Below are positions 43,540-51,569 of a DNA stretch of 64,000 nt, piece by piece. This stretch comes from Chelatococcus sp. HY11 (GTDB lineage Bacteria > Pseudomonadota > Alphaproteobacteria > Rhizobiales > Beijerinckiaceae). The translations under genes and the position numbers were made by a program. Within the stretch, counting starts at the first letter, position 1, and each line of letters opens with the position of its first letter. Below the pieces are notes generated by a model. The model worked only from the letters and a program-made list of their open reading frames with translations, ran no database searches and was not told the DNA's origin. The stretch covers positions 2,294,001 to 2,358,000 of the forward strand of contig NZ_JAHBRX010000001.1 of NCBI RefSeq assembly GCF_018398335.1, given 5' to 3'.

Positions 43540-43558
43540 GATGAAACAGAATTTCATC
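43540..43558. promoter_or_regulatory. KdgR-like operator palindrome
   Basis: GATGAAACAGAATTTCATC is a perfect 7-5-7 inverted repeat in the divergent region between the IclR regulator and the enolase-superfamily gene. Its TGAAAC-n-TTTCA form resembles the KdgR (IclR family) box of enterobacteria. Confidence 0.6.
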
Positions 43559-43583
43559 TCGCGCAACATTATGCGCGCAAAGC

Positions 43584-43597
43584 GGGGGGGGGGGGGG
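43584..43597 (+). repeat. 14-G homopolymer at a ribosome-binding site
   Basis: Fourteen consecutive G bases end five bases before the ATG of the enolase-superfamily gene and cover the Shine-Dalgarno position. An ATG at 43571 upstream of the tract would be in frame with the gene if the tract had 13 Gs. Confidence 0.85.
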
Positions 43598-43601
43598 ACG
43601 G

Positions 43602-44747
43602 ATGAGCGCGGACATCATAGCGATTGCGGAGATCGAAGCCGTTGCGGTGCGTGCGCCCATCGACACCCCGGTCCGCACCTCGTTCGGGACCATGACCGAC
43701 CGACCCGCCGTGTTCATCGAGGTGCGCGACCGTGACGGTCACCGCGGGCTCGGCGAAGTCTGGTGCAACTTTCCGTCCGTCGGCGCCGAGCACCGCGCGC
43801 GTCTCGCGCTGGCGACGGTCGGACCGATGCTCCGGCACCTGTCCCCACTGCCGACGGGCGAGGTCTTCGCGCGGCTCATGCAGTCCCTGCACATTCTGGC
43901 GCTGCAATCCGGTGAATGGGGGCCCTTGCGGCAGGTGGCGGCGGGGTTCGACATCGCCTGCCACGATCTGGCCGCGCGCCGGGCCGGACTGCCGCTCCGT
44001 GCTTATCTCAGACGCGCATACGGTCTCGGCGCCCCTGACCAGCGGCGGGTGCGCGCCTATGCCAGCGGCATCGGCCCGGAACGACCCGCCGAGGTTGCCG
44101 CGGCGGAAAAGGCGCGAGGCCATCGCGCCTTCAAGCTCAAGGTCGGCTTCGGCGAAGAGGTCGACCGCCGCTCGCTTTCTTCCATCCGCGCGGCCATTGG
44201 CGATGAAGCGACGCTGATGATCGATGCCAACCAGGGCTGGTCGCGCGATGAGGCGATCCAATTCGGCCGCGCCTTCTCGCCCTATGATCTTGCCTGGCTG
44301 GAGGAGCCCCTTGCTGCCGACAGGCCGCTCAAGGAATGGCAGGCCGTCGCCGAGGCCATTCCAATTCCCATCGCGGCGGGCGAAAACATGAACGCGACCG
44401 ACACGTTCGAAGCCGCGATCGAAAGCCGGACGCTACGCTTCATCCAACCGGACGCGGCGAAATGGGGAGGACTGTCGGGTTGCCTCGATGTGGCCCGCAA
44501 GACAGCCGACGCCGGCCTGACCTATTGCCCGCACTATCTCGGCGGCGGCATCGGGCTGCTCGCGTCGGCGCATCTCCTGGCAGCGACCGGCGGCGATGGC
44601 CTGCTTGAAATCGACACCAATCCCAACCCGTGGCGCGACGCTCTCATCGACGGATTGATGCCGCTGGCGGAAGGCCACGTCCATCTGAGCGAGGCGCACG
44701 GCCTCGGCCTTACGCAGGATCTGGATGCGCTGACCAGGCTCGCCTGA
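43602..44747 (+). CDS. Mandelate racemase/muconate lactonizing-type (enolase superfamily) sugar-acid dehydratase candidate
   Basis: This 381-residue protein has the capping domain and a barrel with the KxK motif (FKLKVGF), metal ligands in LMIDANQGW, WLEEPL and AAGENM, and H in YCPHYLGGGIG. It is probably an acid-sugar dehydratase or racemase; its product would suit the nearby aldolase. The ATG follows a 14-G tract. It is divergent from the IclR gene and ends 28 bases from the convergent LacI gene, with CCTGATC/GATCAGG repeats between them. Confidence 0.88.
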   Translation: MSADIIAIAEIEAVAVRAPIDTPVRTSFGTMTDRPAVFIEVRDRDGHRGLGEVWCNFPSVGAEHRARLALATVGPMLRHLSPLPTGEVFARLMQSLHILALQSGEWGPLRQVAAGFDIACHDLAARRAGLPLRAYLRRAYGLGAPDQRRVRAYASGIGPERPAEVAAAEKARGHRAFKLKVGFGEEVDRRSLSSIRAAIGDEATLMIDANQGWSRDEAIQFGRAFSPYDLAWLEEPLAADRPLKEWQAVAEAIPIPIAAGENMNATDTFEAAIESRTLRFIQPDAAKWGGLSGCLDVARKTADAGLTYCPHYLGGGIGLLASAHLLAATGGDGLLEIDTNPNPWRDALIDGLMPLAEGHVHLSEAHGLGLTQDLDALTRLA

Positions 44748-44775
44748 AAACCTGATCGTTGGGCCGTCATGGAGA

Positions 44776-45843
44776 TCAGGTCGAACCACGGGCTACGAGT
44801 TCAAACCCGAGATCGAAGATCGTCTGCCTGGCAGGTTCACCCCCGAGACGGGACAGCAGAACCTCGACCACCTTGGTGCCGATCGCCCCGCGCGGCGGTC
44901 GCACGGTGGTGAGTGCCGGCTCGCTGGCCGCGGCGAATTCGAGATCGCCGAAGCCGCAGATCCGCAAGCGTTCGGGGACATGCCAGCCCTGCCGCTGCGC
45001 CTCGAACAAGCCGCCCAGGGCGAGAATGTCGTTGGTGCAGAAAACGGCGTCCACGTCCGGATGCCGCGTGACGAGGCCACGCAGTGCCTCGCTGCCACCG
45101 AGCGCGCTCGCCCTTTTCTCGAGGCGGTATTCCACAGGCGGCGCAAAACCCGCCTCGGCGGCCGCCTCGACAAAGCCCGCGTAGCGATCGACCGCACGGT
45201 AGTCACGATCGAGCATCGCGCCAATAAAGCCAAGCTTGCGCGCACCACGCTCGGCGAAATGGCGGACGACGACCCGGCCGGCAGCACGCTGGGAAAAGCC
45301 GACGATCATGTCGATGGGGTGGTCGGAAAGCTCCCACATCTCGACGATCGGAATGTCCGCATCGAGCAGCATTCTGATGGTTTCGCGGCTGTGACGGCGC
45401 CCGGTGAGCACGATCGCGGCGGGAGACCAGGCCATCACGGAAGCAACGAGTTGTTCCTCGACATCCATGGAATGGCGGCTGTTGCCGATGAGCAATTGAT
45501 AGCCACTACCCTCCAGGCCCTCTTCCATGGCCTCGACCGTCGCCGAGAAGAAAGAGTTGATCATCGAGGGAATGATAACGCCGATCGTCATGCTGCGGGC
45601 GCTCGCGAGCGCGCCCGCCATGAGATTGCGCCGATACGACAGCCGCTCGACGGCCTCGCCCACGCGCGCCCGGACGGGGGGCGAGACCCGGTCCGGCTGG
45701 CGAAGCGTCCGCGAGACCGTCGCGGTCGACACGCCCGCCAGCCGGGCGACATCCTCCATGCGCGAACGCGTCGTGCCGAGCCGCTCCCGTGGTGCGGGGT
45801 GAAGGACGGTGGGCAGCATATCGTCCGGCGGGACTTTTGCCAT
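44776..45843 (-). CDS. LacI-family transcriptional regulator
   Basis: The protein (355 residues from the ATG at 45843) has the LacI HTH (MEDVARLAGVSTATVSRTL) and hinge, then a periplasmic-binding-like effector domain (TIGVIIPSMINSFFSATVEA, core IGVIIPSMINSF; FCTNDILALGG). It likely controls the IlvD-type dehydratase and sugar importer, since a LacI-consensus site lies in their shared upstream region. Another ATG three codons upstream (45852) is possible. Confidence 0.92.
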   Translation of the reverse strand: MAKVPPDDMLPTVLHPAPRERLGTTRSRMEDVARLAGVSTATVSRTLRQPDRVSPPVRARVGEAVERLSYRRNLMAGALASARSMTIGVIIPSMINSFFSATVEAMEEGLEGSGYQLLIGNSRHSMDVEEQLVASVMAWSPAAIVLTGRRHSRETIRMLLDADIPIVEMWELSDHPIDMIVGFSQRAAGRVVVRHFAERGARKLGFIGAMLDRDYRAVDRYAGFVEAAAEAGFAPPVEYRLEKRASALGGSEALRGLVTRHPDVDAVFCTNDILALGGLFEAQRQGWHVPERLRICGFGDLEFAAASEPALTTVRPPRGAIGTKVVEVLLSRLGGEPARQTIFDLGFELVARGST

Positions 45844-45902
45844 TCGATCCAACTTCCTGGGGGCGCGTGGCTTGGAACACAGTTCTGGGAGATTGGGCCG
45901 GA

Positions 45903-47627
45903 TCAGAAGATCTCAGGTTCGGGCGTAGCCGCGCCTGCCTCGAGAAAATCAAAATCACAGCCCTTGTCGGCCTGTGTGATGTGGCTTTCCACGATCACGC
46001 CATAACCGCGGCTGAACCGGCGCGGCGGCGGCCGCCAGTTCTCGCGCCGGCGTGCCAGCTCCTCATCGCTCACCAGCATCTCGAGCCGTCTGCCCGGCAC
46101 GTCGAGCAGGATCTCGTCGCCCGTTCTCACAAGCGCAAGCGGCCCGCCCACATGGGATTCCGGCGCGACATGCAGGACGCAGGTGCCGTAGTGCGTCCCA
46201 CTCATTCTGGCGTCGGAGATGCGCACGAGGTCGCGGACACCACGATCGAGCAGGCGCTTCGGCAAGGGCAGCGCCCCCCATTCCGGCATGCCCGGCGCCC
46301 CTACCGGGCCGGCGCCGCGCAGGATGAGTACGCTGTTCTCGTCGATCGCGAGCGCGGGATCATCGATGCGGGCGTTGAGCTCGGCATGGCTGTCGAACAC
46401 GACGGCCGGGCCGCGATGAACGAGCAGATGCTCGCTCGCCGCCGACGGCTTGATGACGGCGCCATCGGGGGCGAGGTTGCCGCGCAGCACGGCGATGGCC
46501 GGACGGTCGACCACCGGCCTGTCGAGCGGCCGAATGACGTCATCGTCATCGACACGCGTCTTCGCCAGAACGTCGCCCCAGGCCACCCCGGAAGCGGTCA
46601 TCGCGTCGAGATCGAGCCTGTCGGTGAGCCGCGACATGAGGCCGAGAAGTCCGCCGGCGAAAAAAAAGTCCTCCATCAAGGCATCCCCCGCCGGGAAGAT
46701 ATTCGCCAGAACCGGGGTCTGGCGGGCCGCCGCGTCGAAATCCTCAAGAGATATGGCGAGGCCTGCCCGCCGCGCGATGGCGACGAGATGGACCGCCGCG
46801 TTCGTCGAGCCGCCCAGCGCCGCATCGACATGCAGCGCGTTGCGGACCGCTGCCGGCGTCAGGATGTCGAGCGGCTTCACGTCGCTCCATACCATCTCGA
46901 CGATACGCTCCCCGCAGGCCGACGCCATGCGCGGATGCGCGGCATCCATGGCGGGGATGCTGGACGCACCCGGCAACATCAGACCGAGCGCATCGGTGAT
47001 CGACGTCATGGTCGACGCCGTGCCCATCGTATTGCAGGTTCCGGGCGACCGTGTGGAAATACCCTCGATCTCCACCATCTCCGCTTCACCGAGATGGCCG
47101 GCGCGATACTCGTCCCAATACTTGCGCGTGTGCGTCCCCGCGCCGACCTTGGTCCCGCGCCAACGACCGTTCAGCATCGGGCCCGCCGGGCAGTAGATGG
47201 CCGGGATGTTCATGCTGATGGCGCCCATGACGAGGCCGGGCGTGGTCTTGTCGCAGCCGCCGAGCAGCACAGCCCCGTCGATTGGGTGCTGACGCAGCAG
47301 TTCCTCGACCTCCATCGCCAGCAAATTGCGGTAGAGCATGGTCGTCGGCTTCACCATGACCTCGCCGAGAGACAAGGCGGGCAGTTCCACCGGAAAGCCG
47401 CCCGCGCGCAGAACGCCCCGCTTCACGGCCTCCGCCCGTTCGCGCAGATGCGCGTGACAGGGGCTGAGGTCGCTCCATGTGTTGACGACGGCGATGACCG
47501 GGCGCCCCATGAACTCGTCGCGCCGGAAGCCCATCTGCTGCATGCGCTGGCGATGGGCGAAGGCGCGCATCCCGCCCGCCGAATACCAGCGGGCACTCCG
47601 TAGATCACCGGGCTGGCGGCGAGACAT
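45903..47627 (-). CDS. IlvD/Edd-family sugar-acid dehydratase (L-arabinonate dehydratase-like)
   Basis: The 574-residue dehydratase has cysteine ligands for an Fe-S cluster in SPCHAHL, GGCDKTTPG and SPGTCNTMGTA. It has the ALGGSTNAAVHLVAIA and RMSGTHYGTCVLH motifs of pentonate/hexonate dehydratases. It removes water from an aldonate to give a 2-keto-3-deoxy acid. GAGGGGAGAGG precedes the ATG at 47627. It is divergent from the importer operon and shares a LacI-type operator region with it; the LacI gene follows. Confidence 0.9.
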   Translation of the reverse strand: MSRRQPGDLRSARWYSAGGMRAFAHRQRMQQMGFRRDEFMGRPVIAVVNTWSDLSPCHAHLRERAEAVKRGVLRAGGFPVELPALSLGEVMVKPTTMLYRNLLAMEVEELLRQHPIDGAVLLGGCDKTTPGLVMGAISMNIPAIYCPAGPMLNGRWRGTKVGAGTHTRKYWDEYRAGHLGEAEMVEIEGISTRSPGTCNTMGTASTMTSITDALGLMLPGASSIPAMDAAHPRMASACGERIVEMVWSDVKPLDILTPAAVRNALHVDAALGGSTNAAVHLVAIARRAGLAISLEDFDAAARQTPVLANIFPAGDALMEDFFFAGGLLGLMSRLTDRLDLDAMTASGVAWGDVLAKTRVDDDDVIRPLDRPVVDRPAIAVLRGNLAPDGAVIKPSAASEHLLVHRGPAVVFDSHAELNARIDDPALAIDENSVLILRGAGPVGAPGMPEWGALPLPKRLLDRGVRDLVRISDARMSGTHYGTCVLHVAPESHVGGPLALVRTGDEILLDVPGRRLEMLVSDEELARRRENWRPPPRRFSRGYGVIVESHITQADKGCDFDFLEAGAATPEPEIF

Positions 47628-47721
47628 AAGCCCCTCTCCCCTCATCGACTTTCTCCACTGCGGATGCGTGTCGAGTCAGTAAATCCGCAATATGTTGCAC
47701 TCAATGAAATGTTGCACCAGA

Positions 47722-47735
47722 TGAAATCGCTTGCA
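47722..47735. promoter_or_regulatory. LacI-family operator
   Basis: TGAAATCGCTTGCA matches the LacI-family consensus TGNAANCGNTTNCA at every fixed position and lies between the dehydratase and importer genes, 95 bases from the dehydratase ATG. Confidence 0.7.
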
Positions 47736-47847
47736 TTTCAGCCGTTCGCGGCAATCGGAGCGTGCTCATAAGCCCGATAACTGCATGAAAACAGCGACTG
47801 TCACAATAAGCACCGGCAAGCTACGGTTGAGCGCTTGACCGCGCGCC

Positions 47848-47861
47848 TGCAAGCGCTATCA
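47848..47861. promoter_or_regulatory. Second LacI-type operator candidate
   Basis: TGCAAGCGCTATCA matches TGNAANCGNTTNCA except for one base. With the first site 126 bases away, a repression loop is conceivable. Confidence 0.45.
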
Positions 47862-48067
47862 TCAACCCAAGAATGAGCGTTGGCAACCAGAACAACACGC
47901 CCTACGCTCTTGCAAAGGGGACGGAAGCAAACCCGGTCGATCGAGCGGCCGTTGTGCATGTTTGCATATCGATTGCGTAACGCCTTGCAGCGGAGATGCG
48001 TTCTCGCGCCTTGCAGGCGCATGTGGCCACAGCAAAGCCGGATAACAAAAGTTCGAGGGAGGGCGGG

Positions 48068-49318
48068 ATGGATCGCAGGACAGTGATCAAAGGCGGACTG
48101 GCGATGGCGGGTGTGCTTGCCGCCCCCGCCTATCTGAGGGCGCAGTCCAACAAGAAAATCAGCATGCTGACCTGGAATATCGCTGACCAGGAAGCGTTTT
48201 TCAAAGAACAGTTCGCGGACTTCATCAAGGACAATCCCGGCGTCGAGATCGAATGGCTCGACAAGAAGGGCCCTGAACTCCCAGCCTTCTATCAGACGCA
48301 GCTGGTCGCGGGCACGGCGCCCGATATCGTCGATCTCCAGGGGATGATCTGGGTGGAATGGGCCGCCAATGGCGCGCTCCTCGACATGTCGCCGATGCTG
48401 GAAAAGGAACCGGCCGTCGCGAAGCTCTACAATCCCGACTATCTCTCCGGTTTTGTCTACGACAAGAAACAATTCGCCATTCCGTTCTATGTCGCCAAGA
48501 CGCTGCTCTACTACAACAAGACGATGTTCAAGGAGGCCGGACTATCGGCACCGCCGCAATCGTTCGACGAGATCATCAAATTCTCGGAGGCCATGGCGAA
48601 GGGCGAGAAGACGGGATTCCTGACCCTCAATTTCGACTGGCTCTACTGGCCGCTGATGCGGATGAACGGCGTCGAGCTGCTGAAGCCGGACATGCGCACG
48701 CCGGCCTTCAACACGCCCGAAACCGCCGCCGTGCTCGAGAAGCTCGCCAAGGCGACCTCCTCTGGAGGCATCAACAAGATTGCCTGGACGGGACGTTGGG
48801 TCGAGCCAAACGGCGCCTTCGCCGCAGGCAATGTCGGCATGCTCCAGGCGCATTCGGCCTCATATTTCTTCGTCAAGGGCCAAGGGCCGTGGGTCAACCC
48901 GGACACGCTTGGCGCGGCGCAGGCGCCGGGCAACTGGTCCACGCCGACCAACCACGCTTTCGTCATCTCGAAATCGTCGAAGAACCCTGAACTCGCATGG
49001 TCGCTCATCAAGCACATGACGGGCAACAAATGGGCCACGCGGTTCGCCTTGAGCCGGCGCATCCTCACCGGGAATATCGAGGCAGACAATTCGGTCCTCG
49101 CCAAGATGAAGACCGAGGACCCCCTCGCTCATGCTGTTCTTCAGACACAAATCGAGCACACCGACAAGATGACCGGCAACTGGCCCTTGCCCAATGACGC
49201 GCAGGTCAAGGATGCGTTCTGGCCCGAGATCCAGAACGCGGTGCTCGGCCGGAAGGATCCGAAAACAGCCCTGGCGGACGCCGAGCGCGCGGTCACACGC
49301 GTGATGCGACGCTCCTGA
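48068..49318 (+). CDS. Sugar ABC transporter substrate-binding protein (family 1)
   Basis: The 416-residue periplasmic protein has a Tat-like or Sec signal (MDRRTVIKGGLAMAGVL, cut near LRAQS) and the family-1 pattern PDIVDLQG, AIPFYVAKTLLYYNKTMF. It captures a sugar or sugar acid for the two permeases downstream. GAGGGAGG lies five bases before the ATG; the open frame upstream is not supported. A strong hairpin follows the stop. Confidence 0.92.
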   Translation: MDRRTVIKGGLAMAGVLAAPAYLRAQSNKKISMLTWNIADQEAFFKEQFADFIKDNPGVEIEWLDKKGPELPAFYQTQLVAGTAPDIVDLQGMIWVEWAANGALLDMSPMLEKEPAVAKLYNPDYLSGFVYDKKQFAIPFYVAKTLLYYNKTMFKEAGLSAPPQSFDEIIKFSEAMAKGEKTGFLTLNFDWLYWPLMRMNGVELLKPDMRTPAFNTPETAAVLEKLAKATSSGGINKIAWTGRWVEPNGAFAAGNVGMLQAHSASYFFVKGQGPWVNPDTLGAAQAPGNWSTPTNHAFVISKSSKNPELAWSLIKHMTGNKWATRFALSRRILTGNIEADNSVLAKMKTEDPLAHAVLQTQIEHTDKMTGNWPLPNDAQVKDAFWPEIQNAVLGRKDPKTALADAERAVTRVMRRS

Positions 49319-49338
49319 CGGGCGCGTCTTGCTAAATG

Positions 49339-49365
49339 CAGCTTCCCGCTCGCAGCGGGAAGCTG
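49339..49365 (+). terminator. Hairpin between binding-protein and permease genes
   Basis: A perfect 12-bp stem (CAGCTTCCCGCT/AGCGGGAAGCTG) with a 3-nt loop lies 20 bases after the binding-protein stop. There is no T-run. It probably protects or partly ends the mRNA so that binding protein is made in excess. Confidence 0.65.
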
Positions 49366-49403
49366 GCCCTCGGTCGATATAGCGTGACAAGCGGAAAGAC
49401 GTA

Positions 49404-50342
49404 ATGGCGACAGCGGTTACCGAGGCGGCGCGGGACTACCGATCATTCTTCATTGCGCGCAAGAACACGCGGCAAGCCGTCCTGATCTGGTGCTTTCTGG
49501 CCCCGTCGTTATTGATATTTCTGCTTTACCGCATCCTCCCACTCGCCTGGAACGTCGTCCTGTCCTTTCAGGCATGGTCGCCGTTGCGGCCCGCGATCTG
49601 GATCGGCCTCGAGAATTACGACGAAATGCTGACCGACGAGGTGTTCTGGCAATCGCTCTTGAACACGCTCTACATCATCGGATCGGCGCCCATCGGCATC
49701 GCGATCGCCTTGGCCCTGGCACTTCTCGTCAATGCGGATATCCGCGGGAGGGATGTTTATCGAACAGCGATCTTTCTGTCCTACCCGCTGATGACGGTGG
49801 CTGTCGCCATCATCTGGCGGTGGATGTTCGACGAACGTGTCGGCCTGATCAACTATGTCGCACGATCGCTCCATCTCGTCGACTCGCCCATTCAATTCCT
49901 CAATTCCTTTACCTGGGCGCTGCCATCTGTCATCGCCGCCAACATCTGGCAGATGCTCGGCTTCTACATGATCATTCTGCTGACGGGATTACAGAATATC
50001 CCAAGCAACCTCTATGAGGCGGCCGAGATCGACGGGGCCAACGCATTCCGCCGTTTCCTGCGCATTACCCTGCCCTTGCTGAAACCGTCGATCTTTCTGT
50101 GCTTCGTCATCGGCATGCTCAACTCGGTCACGAGCTTCGACCTCGTCTATGTGATGACCGGGGGCGGGCCGGGCCGCGCCACGGAGATCCTCGTCACCTA
50201 TATCTACAAGCTCGGTTTCGTGCAGACACGGTTTGATTACGCGGCCGCTGTGACGGTGGTCTTCTTCATCATGCTCATTGCCATTGCCTGGGCGGCCAAT
50301 CGCTTTTCGGGCGGCAATGCAGGTGCGGTGGAGCGGGACTGA
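49404..50342 (+). CDS. Sugar ABC transporter permease (MalF type)
   Basis: The 312-residue inner-membrane protein has six predicted helices and the permease coupling loop EAAEIDGANAFRRFLRITLPLLKP (core EIDGANAFRRFLRITLP) near 207. It forms half of the channel and contacts the ATPase. It starts after the hairpin; its TGA overlaps the next ATG by one base. Confidence 0.92.
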   Translation: MATAVTEAARDYRSFFIARKNTRQAVLIWCFLAPSLLIFLLYRILPLAWNVVLSFQAWSPLRPAIWIGLENYDEMLTDEVFWQSLLNTLYIIGSAPIGIAIALALALLVNADIRGRDVYRTAIFLSYPLMTVAVAIIWRWMFDERVGLINYVARSLHLVDSPIQFLNSFTWALPSVIAANIWQMLGFYMIILLTGLQNIPSNLYEAAEIDGANAFRRFLRITLPLLKPSIFLCFVIGMLNSVTSFDLVYVMTGGGPGRATEILVTYIYKLGFVQTRFDYAAAVTVVFFIMLIAIAWAANRFSGGNAGAVERD

Positions 50343-51154
50343 TGCTTCGTTACCCGCGCTGGCCAATCCACGTCATCCTGCTCGCCGTTAGCTTCATCAT
50401 GCTCGTGCCATTTTACTGGGTGTTCAAGACATCCGTATCTGGCGAGAATATCTTCACATATCCGCCGAATATCATTCCGCGCAATCCGCACATCTTCTAT
50501 TACGTGGATGTCTGGTATGCGATCCCCTTCGCGCGCTATTTCCTCAACAGCGTGATCGTGTCGGTGTTGACGATCGCCGCCAATGTCATCTTCAATGCGA
50601 TGGCAGGCTACGCGCTGACGCGGGGTTTTCGCGGCAAGAACCTCGTCCTGATGCTGTTTCTCTCCTGCATGATGGTGCCGTTCCAGGCCACGATCATTCC
50701 GGCCTATCTCATCACCGGCAAGCTCGGCCTGCTGGATTCGTATCTCGGCCTCGCGCTGCCCCAGTTCTCGACGATCATCTGCATCTTCGTCTTCAAGGCG
50801 AGTTTCGATGCGGTGCCGAAGTCCCTGATCGATGCCGCCAAGATCGACGGCCTCTCCGAATGGCGCATCATCTGGAAAGTCATGATGCCGCTCGCCAAAT
50901 CCGCCATGGCGACCAATATCATCCTGTCGTTCATCTGGTCGTGGAACAACTTCCTCTGGCCTTTGATCATGACACGATCCGCCGACATGCAGACCTTGCC
51001 GCTCGGCCTCTCGCGGTTCCTGTCCTATCAGGAAGATACGACGGGCGCGCTCTATGCATTCTGTGTGATGGTTCTCGCACCCGGCATCCTGCTTTTCCTC
51101 CTGGCGCAGAAGGAATTCATCCAGGGGCTCACATCCGGCGCCACCAAGGGATGA
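50342..51154 (+). CDS. Sugar ABC transporter permease (MalG type)
   Basis: The 270-residue inner-membrane permease has six helices and the EAA loop DAAKIDGLSEWRIIWKVMMPLAK (core KIDGLSEWRIIWKVMMP) near 165. It pairs with the MalF-type gene, overlapping it as TGATG. The MalK-type ATPase for the pair is probably the one at 39041. Confidence 0.92.
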   Translation: MLRYPRWPIHVILLAVSFIMLVPFYWVFKTSVSGENIFTYPPNIIPRNPHIFYYVDVWYAIPFARYFLNSVIVSVLTIAANVIFNAMAGYALTRGFRGKNLVLMLFLSCMMVPFQATIIPAYLITGKLGLLDSYLGLALPQFSTIICIFVFKASFDAVPKSLIDAAKIDGLSEWRIIWKVMMPLAKSAMATNIILSFIWSWNNFLWPLIMTRSADMQTLPLGLSRFLSYQEDTTGALYAFCVMVLAPGILLFLLAQKEFIQGLTSGATKG

Positions 51155-51163
51155 GGTCGCATC

Positions 51164-51568
51164 GTGGACAATGAGGATTTTCAACGTCCCCGCTGGCGCA
51201 AGTGGTTGCTCAACCGCTTCGTGGTGACGCCGCTCATCATCGCCCTCATTGCCGGCGCGTGGGATCTCTACGCGAATATGCACAACAACGGCCTGGTGGA
51301 AGGCAGGGTCGTGGATGCGGGGGGCCGGCCCGTCACCGGCGCGGACGTGACTCTTTGGACGTTTAATTTCACGACCTTCAGTGAAAAGAGCCGCACCACG
51401 AGCGGACCTGACGGGCGCTTCACCTTCACCGACAACCCCTCGCATCATATCCAGGTCAGCGCGACAAAGCCGGGCGTCGGCACCTCCCAGCGCAGGCCGA
51501 TCCGGCTCTTCTTCCAATCCCAGGACACGCAACTTGAAGAGCCGCTCGTCCTCGCGGGCGGCGCCTGA
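51164..51568 (+). CDS. Small membrane-anchored carboxypeptidase-regulatory-like protein
   Basis: The 134-residue protein has an N-terminal basic segment and one membrane helix (VVTPLIIALIAGAWDLY) near 20-36, then a beta-sandwich of the carboxypeptidase-regulatory-like type (VEGRVVDAGGRPVTGADVTLW, core GRVVDAGGRPVTGADV; GPDGRFTF). It probably faces the periplasm. It starts at a GTG nine bases after the MalG-type gene and so belongs to the importer operon, where such a protein is unusual. It ends one base from the convergent lactonase gene. Confidence 0.8.
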   Translation: MDNEDFQRPRWRKWLLNRFVVTPLIIALIAGAWDLYANMHNNGLVEGRVVDAGGRPVTGADVTLWTFNFTTFSEKSRTTSGPDGRFTFTDNPSHHIQVSATKPGVGTSQRRPIRLFFQSQDTQLEEPLVLAGGA

Positions 51569-51569
51569 A

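Larger units (their letters stand above)
47628..48067. promoter_or_regulatory. Divergent regulatory region of dehydratase and sugar importer
   Basis: 440 bases with no gene. It contains the LacI-type sites at 47722 and 47848 and two direct ATGTTGCAC repeats (47692-47700 and 47709-47717). Confidence 0.6.

Noticed and set aside
44751-44780. CCTGATC/GATCAGG repeat as a terminator.
   Set aside because: Only a 7-bp stem with a 16-nt loop that overlaps the LacI stop codon; mentioned but not called.
45789-47603. A 604-codon open frame antisense to the IlvD-type dehydratase.
   Set aside because: It lacks any domain, is Arg/His-rich and mirrors a well-supported gene; long antisense frames are common at high GC.
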